NCBI RefSeq assembly: GCF_003797125.1
Contig: NZ_RKKE01000001.1
Coordinates: forward strand, 496,001 to 560,000
Source: Shewanella frigidimarina
GTDB taxonomy: Bacteria > Pseudomonadota > Gammaproteobacteria > Enterobacterales > Shewanellaceae
Reading direction: 5' to 3'
DNA length: 64,000 nucleotides
In this document: positions 1 through 8,604 of the stretch, in pieces
Numbering within the stretch: position 1 is the stretch's first letter
How the letters are laid out: each line of letters starts with the position of its first letter
Translations under genes and position numbers: made by a program
The notes under the pieces: generated by a model
The model's database searches: none
What the model was told of the DNA's origin: nothing
The model's input: the letters and a program-made list of their open reading frames with translations, nothing else

Positions 1-587
1 TCAAAGAACTGTGTTTGTCTTCATTAAAACAGTCTGATGATTTTGACTCTAATATAGAATATCTAAACATTGAAGATATTAAGCCAATTACCTTTATTGG
101 AATGCATAAAGGTTCGATTACAAGTAGTACATCATTAGTTAAAGAAGTAATTAGTTACCCTCCTCATGGAAATAAACTTTCACACATGGTTAATAGAATT
201 GGGGAGTTGTTTAGGATTTCTCAAAAAGCTAGTTATCAATCTGAACCTGAGAGAGATATATTCACATTTACTTATGATTACTCAGGAGCAGACAAGGAGT
301 TAGAAGATTTTTTAAATTCGGCACTCAGTTGGAGAGTACTGGTTGAAGATGAATCAAGGAGAATAAAAGATGATAAGCAAATTACAAGCAAGGAATTTCA
401 GTTAAACCCTGTATACGCTCCAAAGTTTGGAATATCTTATAGGAAAAAACGTGGTATAACTCTCACAATGGAACAGTTTAAAGTCATAGTATCAGGAAGT
501 TCTGAAAGTTTTGATATTATCAGAAAACAATATCAACAGAAATGGAAGTCTGATGATTCAGAAGGAACCCAAGGTATTTTATTATGA
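1..587 (+). CDS. C-terminal part of a protein of unknown function, possibly an ORC-CDC6-type AAA ATPase (truncated by window edge)
   Basis: The frame is open from the first base of the window, so the 190 residues visible from the TTG at 15 are only the C-terminal end of a longer protein. No Walker motifs are visible in this part. The stretch NPVYAPKFGISYRKKRG, about 50 residues before the end, resembles the C-terminal winged-helix region of bacterial ORC-CDC6-like AAA ATPases that sit in two-gene cassettes; this is recalled similarity and uncertain. The stop overlaps the start of the next gene (ATGA), so the two are translationally coupled. The coding sequence is A+T rich with many AAA, ATA and TTA codons, unlike the gcv genes downstream, which suggests horizontal acquisition. 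The N-terminal part is outside the window. Confidence 0.5.
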   Translation, partial: KELCLSSLKQSDDFDSNIEYLNIEDIKPITFIGMHKGSITSSTSLVKEVISYPPHGNKLSHMVNRIGELFRISQKASYQSEPERDIFTFTYDYSGADKELEDFLNSALSWRVLVEDESRRIKDDKQITSKEFQLNPVYAPKFGISYRKKRGITLTMEQFKVIVSGSSESFDIIRKQYQQKWKSDDSEGTQGILL

Positions 588-1495
588 TAAATGTTCAGAC
601 TTGGAGAACGGAGTTTGTAAATGAAGCTATCCAAAATCCAAAAACCAAAACATATGACTTGACGTATACTGACATTGATAAATATGATGACCGTAGCGAT
701 TGGTCATTAAATTATATAAGTAAATACTCTAATGAGATCATAACCGTCTCATATTGCCCACAAACGGTTTCATTAATTATAAATAACAACAAATATGGCA
801 TAAGAAAATTAAGCGAATATAATCTACCTAAAGGTAAAATTCTAATTGATGCTACAACATTAGCATTGCCAGAAATACTACATTTATTTCACTTATTAAA
901 TGATAAAAAACGTTCATTCGACGTAATTTACGTTCAACCTACTAGCTATACAGAGCTAAAAACATTAGGTATTGATAAAATAAAGTTATTTGATTTGTCA
1001 GATGATGGACTTGGAATTCAACAGGTCCCTCCATATATAGGTTATAGTGCGCACTCAATGCTTTTTTTCTTTTTAGGATTTGAAGGTCATAGATTGGGTT
1101 CGATTATTAATTCTGATGAGTTTGATACAAGAAATATAACCTGCCTTCTTGGCACTCCACCATTTAAGTTGGGATGGGAGAATAGAACTCTCTCAAATAA
1201 TTATAAACAGTTTACAGAAATCAGTAGCAGTTCAAATACGCGATTTAAATTTGCTGGTGCAAATGATCCAATCCAAACCTATGAAATAATTAACCAAGTT
1301 TATCAATCCGCATGTTATGAAAAACGAAACTTATGCTTGGCACCTTTTGGCACAAAGCCTGCGGCTATTGCGGCAGCGCAGTTTGCTGTCAATAATAAGA
1401 ACGTTGTCATGTTATATGACTATGTTAAGAAAAAAAATAAAAGGTCCACCGGTCAAGACTTGATCCATACATGGAGTTTTCAATATACAGATTAA
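584..1495 (+). CDS. Hypothetical protein, partner of the upstream gene; possible nucleotide-sensing (CARF-like) C-terminus
   Basis: A 303-aa protein that starts on the ATGA overlap with the upstream gene, so the two form one unit. I do not recognise the family with certainty. There is no signal peptide and there are no clear membrane helices. Visible features are a central alpha/beta-looking part with ILIDATTLALPEILHLFHLL near residues 86-105, and a C-terminal LAPFGTKPAAIAAAQFAV near residues 252-269 followed by a beta strand (NVVMLYDYV). A Gly-Thr-Lys-Pro loop leading into a helix recalls the conserved turn of CARF/Rossmann-type sensor domains, but this is only pattern resemblance. The A+T-rich base composition and coupling to an ATPase-like gene would fit a two-gene phage-defence or conflict cassette, which is inference. 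Confidence 0.55.
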   Translation: MINVQTWRTEFVNEAIQNPKTKTYDLTYTDIDKYDDRSDWSLNYISKYSNEIITVSYCPQTVSLIINNNKYGIRKLSEYNLPKGKILIDATTLALPEILHLFHLLNDKKRSFDVIYVQPTSYTELKTLGIDKIKLFDLSDDGLGIQQVPPYIGYSAHSMLFFFLGFEGHRLGSIINSDEFDTRNITCLLGTPPFKLGWENRTLSNNYKQFTEISSSSNTRFKFAGANDPIQTYEIINQVYQSACYEKRNLCLAPFGTKPAAIAAAQFAVNNKNVVMLYDYVKKKNKRSTGQDLIHTWSFQYTD

Positions 1496-1566
1496 ACATA
1501 ATTAAAATTAGTATCTAATCACAAATACTCAATGATTGACAAAATGATAATCATTGCCAGAATATT

Positions 1567-1592
1567 AAAAAAGCGAACCAACCGGTTCGCTT
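1567..1592 (-). terminator. Rho-independent terminator for the 362-aa exported protein gene
   Basis: Stem of 9 bp (AAGCGAACC / GGTTCGCTT) with a 4-nt loop at 1571-1592. On the minus strand the stem is followed by a run of T, so it terminates the minus-strand gene ending at 1737. On the plus strand no T-run follows. A nearly identical hairpin recurs at 3201-3220. Confidence 0.6.
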
Positions 1593-1736
1593 CCACATCA
1601 TGGCACATATTCAATTACTCCTACCAGCACTTACCCATAATCACTTAATAGGAAGAAAGAATACATTAGATCCAACTCACCATATCAAGAATATTAGAAT
1701 TAGATTTACTAACAACATTTAATATGACAAAAACAA

Positions 1737-2825
1737 TTACTCGGAGATAAAACCAAAAAAACTCATCAACTTGGCTGTATCTTGTCTTACACTTAGAGTC
1801 ACCGAATAATCATCTAAATCATCAGGCCCTAAATTGGCATTGAATCCTAATAAAAATGGCTTATCTTCAACAAGCTGATATTGAGCTTGAATTACCCATA
1901 CGTTGACATCTTCCCTCACACCATAATTTGATGTTCTAACAAAATAAGTACCCACACGAGCTCTAGGTAAGCCATTTTGATACTTACTAAAACCCATACT
2001 ATAAAGATTAAACTCGAGTCCACCACCATAGTATCTAGCCAATTCATTACCTGGACTAGCCTCATCTAAACTTCTAACACCTGCTAAAACTGCAAAACTG
2101 AGTACCGAATCACCATCTTCTGTAGCCATGAAATGTCCAGGTGAATACAAAAATTTCAAATAACCATCAATAGCATCCGTAACATCGTTAAATTCAGAGA
2201 CTTCTGGATCAGGCTTATCCTCATTTACTGTTGGATATTGCTCAAATACAACTCCAACTTCAAAATTAGTGACAGCATCGCTCCAGCCCCAACTATTTTT
2301 CCACCGACCATTAAGCTTAAGAGAGCCAGTAATACCACCTTGATCAAAACCTGTGCGATTCCCTTCTTCGTCATAGCCATTTTGATGTTTATAACCTAGT
2401 TCAAATGAGCTAATCCATCGATTTATTGTATCTTCACTTTTTATTGTGCTTGTTAATTGAGTAAGCAGTTTGTTGTCTTGACTTGTCATAATTTGACCCG
2501 AAGCTTTAACCTCTTCAAGGCAACTTGCAAACATATTAGCTGCAAGCATGTCATTTGCTAATTTAACCTTATCAACTCCTTCAATTGAAAGTGTATTTGA
2601 TGGCTGACAATTAATGATTATTTGCTTTGTAGGGTCGTTAGACTGCAGACATGTATCTATCGTTGTCGTTTTATTCAGCGTACTAATGCTGTTTTTTCGG
2701 TTAATCAGTGAGCTATAGCAAACCTGGCTTTGTTTTGCACCATCAACAATCAGTTTTTGACCAGCTAAAACTAGCGGTGATAATACACAGAGTAACAACA
2801 GTGAAGTGGTTTTAATTAATTTCAT
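1737..2825 (-). CDS. Exported protein of unknown function, likely outer-membrane beta-barrel
   Basis: A 362-aa protein with a clear signal peptide: a positive N-terminus, then a leucine-rich core ending near LVLAGQ, with cleavage after about residue 21. Residues 22-130 contain four cysteines and look globular. From about residue 135 onward there are alternating aromatic and polar strands (SFELGYKHQNG, SLKLNGRWKNSWGW, NFEVGVVFEQYP, YYGGGLEFNLYSMGF, ARVGTYFVRTSNYG, VIQAQYQLV, GFNANLG) typical of an outer-membrane barrel. The family is not recognised. The start is supported by an AAGGAA ribosome binding site about 7 nt upstream. The gene stands alone, convergent with the left-edge pair, in an A+T-rich accessory stretch. 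Confidence 0.75.
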   Translation of the reverse strand: MKLIKTTSLLLLCVLSPLVLAGQKLIVDGAKQSQVCYSSLINRKNSISTLNKTTTIDTCLQSNDPTKQIIINCQPSNTLSIEGVDKVKLANDMLAANMFASCLEEVKASGQIMTSQDNKLLTQLTSTIKSEDTINRWISSFELGYKHQNGYDEEGNRTGFDQGGITGSLKLNGRWKNSWGWSDAVTNFEVGVVFEQYPTVNEDKPDPEVSEFNDVTDAIDGYLKFLYSPGHFMATEDGDSVLSFAVLAGVRSLDEASPGNELARYYGGGLEFNLYSMGFSKYQNGLPRARVGTYFVRTSNYGVREDVNVWVIQAQYQLVEDKPFLLGFNANLGPDDLDDYSVTLSVRQDTAKLMSFFGFISE

Positions 2826-3019
2826 AATCGTTCCTTGTCCTTATGACTATCAGTTATTTGTTAAGCCAAGACGACTGGATAAAAACCACTTTGACATTTA
2901 TAACTTAGACGGGAAATTTAATCTGTAAAGTTGGTAATGACCTACTGATAAGTTTTCAGTCTTAAGTATGAATAAATGATTTCAGAATAAACTTTATTTC
3001 CTCAACAAAAAAGCGAAGT

Positions 3020-3143
3020 GGGAACAGCCGTTGGTTTCCTCTTGGTCTGGTGTGGGCGAAGCACAAGCCATAAAAGCAACAAGCTAAGAATAAAAGAATA
3101 GAGCTGGATTCCGGCTAAAAAGCATTACCGGAATGACGTAAAT
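3020..3143. repeat. Dispersed repeat, partial copy 1
   Basis: Forty bases at 3020-3059 are identical to 3472-3511. A second block at 3102-3143, containing ATTCCGG...CCGGAAT as an inverted repeat, matches 3567-3607 with a single-base difference in the loop. The left half of the element, present in the copy at 3245, is missing here. Confidence 0.8.
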
Positions 3144-3196
3144 ATAAACATATTCGGAATGACATGTGTTCAAGATTTACTGATATGACAGACACA

Positions 3197-3226
3197 AAAA
3201 AGCGAACCAATCGGTACGCTTTTTTA
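3197..3226. terminator. Hairpin with T-runs on both strands
   Basis: AGCGAACC pairs with GGTACGCT with one mismatch at 3201-3220, flanked by A-run and T-run, so it could end transcription in either direction. It is a near copy of the hairpin at 1571-1592. No gene ends directly at it, so it may be a duplicated relic carried with the repeat. Confidence 0.45.
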
Positions 3227-3244
3227 ATGCTTTAGATATTATAT

Positions 3245-3607
3245 CTGCAGGCTCCATTTCCTTGAGGCCGTTGAAGAAAATAGCGTGAGCCTGACAGGAC
3301 GTCAGGCTAGCTTTCGCGGTACAGGATGTACCATCGGAAGCGTTAGCATTTTCACTCTTTATTGTAAGATGGGCCGAAGCAGACTACAAACGAAGTTAAA
3401 AGCTGGATCAATCCCCATGGCGACCTTTTCGCTTTTCAGAAAATGTTGCGGGGCGGCTGGGAGTTCCAAGAGGGAACAGCCGTTGGTTTCCTCTTGGTCT
3501 GGTGTGGGCGACGCGCCACGACGTTAGTGGCCGCAGGCCATAGCTAAGATGAAGACAAAAGAAACAAGCTGGATTCCGGCTCAAAAGCATTACCGGAATG
3601 ACGTAAA
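3245..3607. repeat. Dispersed repeat, longest copy (about 360 bp)
   Basis: The element contains several small inverted repeats in order: a GACAGGACGTC-type palindrome near 3295, GGTAC-AGGA-TGTACC at 3318-3332, CCAAGAGG...CCTCTTGG at about 3466-3497, and ATTCCGG...CCGGAAT near 3572-3600. The third and fourth blocks recur at 3020-3143. The second and third recur in diverged form at 13365-13520. It has no coding potential and no transposase. Confidence 0.75.
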
Positions 3608-3623
3608 AATGGGAACGAAAGGC

Positions 3624-3650
3624 ATAAAAAAGCGACCTTTCAGTCGCTTT
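3624..3650 (-). terminator. Terminator of the gcvTHP operon
   Basis: AAAGCGAC pairs with GTCGCTTT (3629-3650, 6-nt loop). On the minus strand the stem runs into seven T residues, 41 nt downstream of the gcvP stop codon. Confidence 0.75.
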
Positions 3651-3690
3651 CAAATTGAAGTTCCTATTCAGGAACCACTATTAATAATGA

Positions 3691-6579
3691 TTACTCATAA
3701 TCACTTAAAGGAACACATGCACACATAAGGTTGCGATCCCCATAAACATCATCGATACGATTCACCGTTGGCCAAAACTTATTCGCCTTAACCGCTGCCG
3801 TTGGGAACACGGCTACTTCACGACTGTACGGACGTGAATCGAACTCTGGGTCCATAATATCCGCTAAGGTGTGAGGTGCATTATGCAGTGGATTATTGTC
3901 CACTGGCCACTCGCCTGCTTCTACCTTGGTAATTTCACCGCGAATAGAAATCATCGCTTCGATGAAACGGTCTAGCTCAACCTTAGACTCAGATTCAGTA
4001 GGCTCAATCATCAACGTACCCGCTACCGGGAAGCTCATGGTTGGTGAATGGAAACCATAGTCGTTTAGACGCTTAGCGATATCCATTTCGGTTACGCCAG
4101 AGGTTTCTTTTAATGGGCGTAAATCGATAATACATTCATGGGCTACACGGTCGTTACGGCCAGTAAATAATACTGGGTAATGAGGCAGTAGCTTTTTCAT
4201 GATGTAGTTAGCGTTTAATAGCGCAGTTTGGGTTGATTGCTTAACCCCTTTAGTGCCCAACAACTTAATGTACATCCAGCTGATTGGCAAAATGCTGGCG
4301 CTACCATAAGGTGCGGCCGATACTGCGCCGTTATGGTCGCTTTCGCGGCCTGGCTTAATCACTGTGTGGCCTGCTACAAATGGCGCAAGGTGCGATTTAA
4401 CACCAATTGGGCCCATACCAGGACCACCGCCACCGTGCGGGATAGCAAAGGTTTTGTGTAAGTTAAGGTGCGATACGTCTGCGCCGATAAAGCCTGGTGA
4501 TGTTAAACCAACCTGTGCGTTCATGTTTGCGCCGTCTAGGTACACTTGACCGCCATATTGATGGACGATTTCGCATACTTCGCGGATTGATTCTTCGTAC
4601 ACACCGTGAGTCGATGGGTACGTGATCATGATGCACGATAGGCTGTCTGCAAGTTCTGCTGCTTTAGTGCGTAAGTCTTCTAAATCAACGTTACCTTGCT
4701 TGTCGCACGCAGTAACCACTACCTTCATACCGGCTAGTTGTGCCGATGCTGGGTTAGTGCCGTGAGCTGATTGTGGGATTAAGCAAATATTACGGTGCGC
4801 GTCGCCGCGAGACTCGTGGTATTTCTTAATCGCTAACAAGCCAGCGTACTCGCCTTGTGCACCAGAGTTTGGTTGAATACACACAGAGTCGTAACCGGTG
4901 ATTTTAACTAAAAACTCAGACAGTTCGTTAATTAACTGGGTGTAACCTTGTGCCTGATCTAGCGGGCAGAATGGGTGCATGTTAGCAAATTCTGGCCAGC
5001 TTACTGGTAGCATTTCCACTGCTGCGTTGAGTTTCATGGTGCATGAACCTAACGAGATCATTGAGTGGTTTAAGGCTAAATCTTTGTTTTCGAGACGCTT
5101 GATATAACGCATCATCTCGGTTTCGCTTTGGTAGCGATTAAACGTTGGATGGGTTAATACTGCATCTTGACGTACTAGCGCGTCTGGAATTGACTGGCTG
5201 CCATTAGCAACGATGTCGGCATCGAGTGCTGCAACATCTAAACCGTGGCCTGCGCCTAGGATAACGTCAAACAAGTCTGCGATATCTGTGCGGATAGTGG
5301 TTTCATCTAAGCTGATACCAAACACGCCATCGGCATCTAAACGTAAGTTAACTTGCGCAACAATGGCGCGGGCATTAATGGCGGCAACGTCGGCACCTTT
5401 AACACTGATGGTGTCGAACCAAGTGGTGTTAGCTAAGGTTAAGCCTTTTGCTGTTAAGCCTGCCGCTAAAATGTCGGCTAAACGGTTAATGCGTGATGCT
5501 ATGGTTTTTAAGCCTTGCGGGCCGTGGAATACCGCATAAAACGACGCCATGTTGGCTAATAAAATTTGCGCGGTACAAATGTTTGAGTTGGCTTTTTCGC
5601 GGCGAATATGTTGCTCGCGCGTTTGCATGGCCATACGTAATGCGCTGTTGCCGCGGGTGTCTTTTGACACACCAATAATACGGCCTGGCATTGAACGTTT
5701 ATGTTCGTCACGGGCAACGAAGAATGCTGCGTGTGGTCCGCCGTATCCCATTGGTACGCCAAAACGTTGCGCGCTACCAAATACTACATCTGCGCCCATG
5801 GCGCCCGGTGATTTAAGTAACATTAACGACATGATGTCGGCTGCTACTGTAACAATGACTTTGTTGTCGCGAAGCGTAGCAAATAGCTCAGTGTAATCGG
5901 TAATTTGGCCAATACGGTTGGTGTACTGGAACAAGGCACCAAATAATTCGTAATTTACCGCTTCACTTGCTGGGCCAACGACTACTTCAAAACCAAAACA
6001 TTCTGCGCGGGTTTTAACTACGTCTAATGTTTGTGGGAATACGTCATCGGCAACAAAGAAGATGTTGGCTTTTTTAGCTTTAGACACGCGCTTGGCAAGG
6101 GCCATGGCTTCTGCTGCTGCGGTTGCTTCGTCCAGCAATGAGGCTGACGCAAGGTCAAGGCCAGTTAGGTCCATTGACACTTGTTGGAAGTTTAAGATTG
6201 CTTCTAAACGGCCTTGAGCGATTTCTGGCTGATATGGAGTATAAGCAGTGTACCAACCTGGATTTTCGAACACGTTACGCAAAATAACATTTGGCACTTG
6301 CACGCCGTAGTAACCCATACCGATATAGCTTTTAAAGACTTTGTTTTTGTCAGCTATGTTGCGGATATAGGCAATACCTTCGGCTTCGCCACATGAGTCA
6401 CCGATGGTGAGGTCTTGTGGTAAACGAATTTTGCCAGGAACGGTTTGCGCGGTTAAGTCTTCTAACGACTCTGCACCAATGAAGTTGAGCATTTCTTGTT
6501 GCTGCTCAGCATTGGGGCCAATGTGGCGGGTTAGAAATAACTCGTGTTGTTCTAGTTGTGTCAGGGTTTGCTTGGTCAT
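3691..6579 (-). CDS. gcvP: Glycine dehydrogenase (decarboxylating), P-protein of the glycine cleavage system
   Basis: A 962-aa cytoplasmic PLP enzyme that decarboxylates glycine and passes the aminomethyl group to lipoyl-GcvH. The length equals that of the fused single-chain P-proteins (about 957 aa in E. coli). The N-terminal half begins with [17 protein letters not shown]. The PLP lysine lies in [20 protein letters not shown] near residue 708, with the glycine-rich loop directly after it. No frameshift is seen. It is the last gene of gcvT-gcvH-gcvP, but a 239-nt gap with a hairpin separates it from gcvH, which may lower or uncouple its expression. The start ATG is the first in frame and aligns with the family start. 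Confidence 0.97.
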   Translation of the reverse strand: MTKQTLTQLEQHELFLTRHIGPNAEQQQEMLNFIGAESLEDLTAQTVPGKIRLPQDLTIGDSCGEAEGIAYIRNIADKNKVFKSYIGMGYYGVQVPNVILRNVFENPGWYTAYTPYQPEIAQGRLEAILNFQQVSMDLTGLDLASASLLDEATAAAEAMALAKRVSKAKKANIFFVADDVFPQTLDVVKTRAECFGFEVVVGPASEAVNYELFGALFQYTNRIGQITDYTELFATLRDNKVIVTVAADIMSLMLLKSPGAMGADVVFGSAQRFGVPMGYGGPHAAFFVARDEHKRSMPGRIIGVSKDTRGNSALRMAMQTREQHIRREKANSNICTAQILLANMASFYAVFHGPQGLKTIASRINRLADILAAGLTAKGLTLANTTWFDTISVKGADVAAINARAIVAQVNLRLDADGVFGISLDETTIRTDIADLFDVILGAGHGLDVAALDADIVANGSQSIPDALVRQDAVLTHPTFNRYQSETEMMRYIKRLENKDLALNHSMISLGSCTMKLNAAVEMLPVSWPEFANMHPFCPLDQAQGYTQLINELSEFLVKITGYDSVCIQPNSGAQGEYAGLLAIKKYHESRGDAHRNICLIPQSAHGTNPASAQLAGMKVVVTACDKQGNVDLEDLRTKAAELADSLSCIMITYPSTHGVYEESIREVCEIVHQYGGQVYLDGANMNAQVGLTSPGFIGADVSHLNLHKTFAIPHGGGGPGMGPIGVKSHLAPFVAGHTVIKPGRESDHNGAVSAAPYGSASILPISWMYIKLLGTKGVKQSTQTALLNANYIMKKLLPHYPVLFTGRNDRVAHECIIDLRPLKETSGVTEMDIAKRLNDYGFHSPTMSFPVAGTLMIEPTESESKVELDRFIEAMISIRGEITKVEAGEWPVDNNPLHNAPHTLADIMDPEFDSRPYSREVAVFPTAAVKANKFWPTVNRIDDVYGDRNLMCACVPLSDYE

Positions 6580-6783
6580 GTTAAACCTTGTTCCAAATCG
6601 ACCAGTTATGGCGGTAGGGCACAGAACTGGATTAGGGTGAAAACGTGTAATACGTGACTAACCCGTAAAGGGTTTATTAATGCAACGCGCTTACGTCGTG
6701 AGTGGCTTTATGTGTGCCACTTCCTTTATGAAGCTGAAACGACAATACTGCAGGGCGCAACACTTTTATCGTTAGATAACAAA

Positions 6784-6803
6784 GAAGCTCCCGAGGGAGC
6801 TTC
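6784..6803 (-). terminator. Hairpin between gcvH and gcvP
   Basis: GAAGCTCCC pairs with GGGAGCTTC (9 bp, 2-nt loop), 15 nt after the gcvH stop, followed on the minus strand by TTTGTT. It resembles an intrinsic terminator or an RNA-stabilising hairpin inside the operon. The short T-run suggests partial termination. Confidence 0.55.
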
Positions 6804-6818
6804 CTGCGTCATTGGCGC

Positions 6819-7208
6819 TTATTCTTCGTCAATCACTTCTTGGTAACCGTCTGCATCTAATAATGCATCCACTTCTGATTCGTCAGAAGGCATAACACGG
6901 AAGAACCAACCGTCACCAAATGCGTCGCTGTTAACAAGCTCTGGCGAATCTTCTAAAGATTCGTTTACGGCAATCACTTCACCAGAAATAGGTGCATAGA
7001 TGTCTGATGCCGCTTTAACTGATTCAGCTACTGCGCAGTCTTCACCGGCAGTTACTGTGTCGCCAACTTCTGGTAATTCTACGAATACCATGTCGCCTAA
7101 TAGCTCTTGAGCATGCTCAGTGATACCTACTGTGTAGCTACCGTCTGATTCTTTACGGATCCATTCGTGCGAAGATGCATATTTCAAGTCTGCTGGAATA
7201 GTGCTCAT
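6819..7208 (-). CDS. gcvH: Glycine cleavage system H protein (lipoyl carrier)
   Basis: A 129-aa carrier that shuttles the aminomethyl intermediate from GcvP to GcvT on a lipoyl arm. The lipoylation site is Lys65 in [18 protein letters not shown], the family signature. Length matches E. coli GcvH (129 aa). It starts [16 protein letters not shown], as is usual for enterobacterial and Shewanella homologues. It is the middle gene of gcvTHP, 82 nt after gcvT, with an AAGGAAC-type ribosome binding site upstream of the ATG. It needs lipoate attachment by LipB/LipA or LplA, encoded outside the window. Confidence 0.97.
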   Translation of the reverse strand: MSTIPADLKYASSHEWIRKESDGSYTVGITEHAQELLGDMVFVELPEVGDTVTAGEDCAVAESVKAASDIYAPISGEVIAVNESLEDSPELVNSDAFGDGWFFRVMPSDESEVDALLDADGYQEVIDEE

Positions 7209-7290
7209 TATCGTTGTTCCTTAATCTGATGTTCTAATACTTAACAAATAAATTCTTTTTGGGTAAAGCGCAACTCATTTTATTGAGTTG

Positions 7291-8385
7291 TTAGAAAGCT
7301 TGCTTACCGTTACGTACAAAACTTGGAGCGATGACTTTTACGTTAACACGCTTTTTACGCATTTCAACTTCAGCGATGGCACCAATACCACTAGGCACAC
7401 GGGCCATGGCAATAGAATAGCCTAATGTTGGCGAAAACGAACCGCTGGTGATCACACCTTGGTGCTCAACACCGTCTGCGTCGGTAAAAAATACTGCCAT
7501 ATCGTGGCGTAAGACGCCCTTTTCTTCCATGACTAAGCCGACTAATTTTTCTGTGCCAGCCGCTTTAATGGCGGTAAGTGCATCACGGCCAATAAAGTCA
7601 CGCTCGCTTGGCTCCCACGCTACAGTCCAGCCCATGTTAGCGGCTAATGGATTAATTGACTCGTCCATGTCTTGACCGTATAGGTTCATGCCCGCTTCTA
7701 AGCGTAATGTGTCACGTGCACCTAAACCACATGGCTTAACGCCTGCATCTAGTAGTGCTTGCCATAAGGCTTCTGCTTCGGTTTCTGGAACAATGATTTC
7801 GTAGCCCGCTTCGCCGGTGTAACCGGTTGTGGCAATAAATAAGCTGGCTGATTGCACACCAAAGAATGGCTTCATGCCTTCAACGGCAGCATTTTGCTCA
7901 GTGCTGAATACAGTAGCTGCTTTGGCTTTAGCATTAGGGCCTTGCACGGCAATCATCGCAAGCTCTGGACGTTCAGTCACAACAACATCAAATGCTGCGG
8001 CTTGTTTGTTGATCCAGGCGAGGTCTTTGTCGCGAGTAGCGGAGTTAACCACTACGCGGTAATGGGTGTCGGTTAAGTAGTAGGTAATAAGGTCGTCGAT
8101 GATGCCAGCGTTTTCGTCTAGCATTCCGCCGTAAAGGGCTTTACCAGGTACGGTAAGTTTGGCGACATCGTTAGCAAGTAACTTACGTAAGAAGGCACAA
8201 GCATCGCTGCCGGTAACGTCAACTACGGTCATGTGCGACACGTCGAACATGCCTGCGTCTTGACGTACTGCGTGATGTTCTTCGATTTGAGAGCCGTAGT
8301 TAATCGGCATTTCCCAACCGTGGAAATCAACCATCTTGGCTTTAGATTCTAAATGCTTGTTAAAAAGTACTGTTTTGCTAGCCAT
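7291..8385 (-). CDS. gcvT: Aminomethyltransferase, T-protein of the glycine cleavage system
   Basis: A 364-aa tetrahydrofolate-dependent enzyme that releases ammonia from the aminomethyl-lipoyl-GcvH intermediate and forms 5,10-methylene-THF. Recognisable GcvT segments include [15 protein letters not shown] near the start, AGMFDVSHM, the folate-binding part around [13 protein letters not shown], and [23 protein letters not shown]. Length matches E. coli (364 aa). It is the first gene of the operon; a sigma70-like -10 element and a 12-bp palindrome lie upstream. The glycine cleavage products feed the same one-carbon pool that fau serves at 12.5 kb. Confidence 0.97.
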   Translation of the reverse strand: MASKTVLFNKHLESKAKMVDFHGWEMPINYGSQIEEHHAVRQDAGMFDVSHMTVVDVTGSDACAFLRKLLANDVAKLTVPGKALYGGMLDENAGIIDDLITYYLTDTHYRVVVNSATRDKDLAWINKQAAAFDVVVTERPELAMIAVQGPNAKAKAATVFSTEQNAAVEGMKPFFGVQSASLFIATTGYTGEAGYEIIVPETEAEALWQALLDAGVKPCGLGARDTLRLEAGMNLYGQDMDESINPLAANMGWTVAWEPSERDFIGRDALTAIKAAGTEKLVGLVMEEKGVLRHDMAVFFTDADGVEHQGVITSGSFSPTLGYSIAMARVPSGIGAIAEVEMRKKRVNVKVIAPSFVRNGKQAF

Positions 8386-8442
8386 TATTATCCCTTTTTT
8401 TGAGGCCTTTCTTATGTAGGTTTTTGATAAAATGCGGCCAAA

Positions 8443-8474
8443 ATTATACTCCGCAGACCCACTTTGTATACAAA
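8443..8474 (-). promoter_or_regulatory. Putative gcvT promoter with an overlapping perfect palindrome
   Basis: Minus-strand TATAAT lies at 8448-8443, 58 nt upstream of the gcvT start. A perfect 12-bp palindrome, TTTGTATACAAA, lies at 8463-8474, where a -35 box would be expected, so it looks like an operator. A second A+T-rich stretch with CTAAT-type motifs (as bound by GcvA) lies at about 8485-8520. No glycine riboswitch motif was found in the leader. The regulator is not identified. Confidence 0.45.
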
Positions 8475-8604
8475 AAATTTTTCTAATCCGAGTCCGGTCG
8501 CATTAGTTTAGCTAATCTATTGTTGTAATTTTTTTACATAATTTTTTACAATAAAAACGCCGATTTAACTGTATAGACTGATATTAAACAAGTTTCTATA
8601 TTAG

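Larger units (their letters stand above)
2826..3690. other. Gene-free, repeat-rich gap
   Basis: About 865 bp without a convincing gene. It holds two copies of a dispersed repeat (3020-3143 and 3245-3607), a hairpin resembling the terminator at 1571, and the gcvP terminator. Short open frames here (for example 3285-3527 plus and 3408-3653 minus) run through the repeat and are not credible genes. The promoter of the minus-strand gene ending at 1737 should lie near 2830-2950. Confidence 0.6.

Noticed and set aside
3285..3653. Open frames on both strands in the repeat region
   Set aside because: They run through the dispersed repeat and its hairpins, have no ribosome binding site and no protein-like pattern.
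8386..8604. Glycine riboswitch upstream of gcvT
   Set aside because: I looked for the paired aptamer core and the usual GGAGAG-type elements on the minus strand and found none; the leader is A+T rich and unstructured apart from the palindrome.
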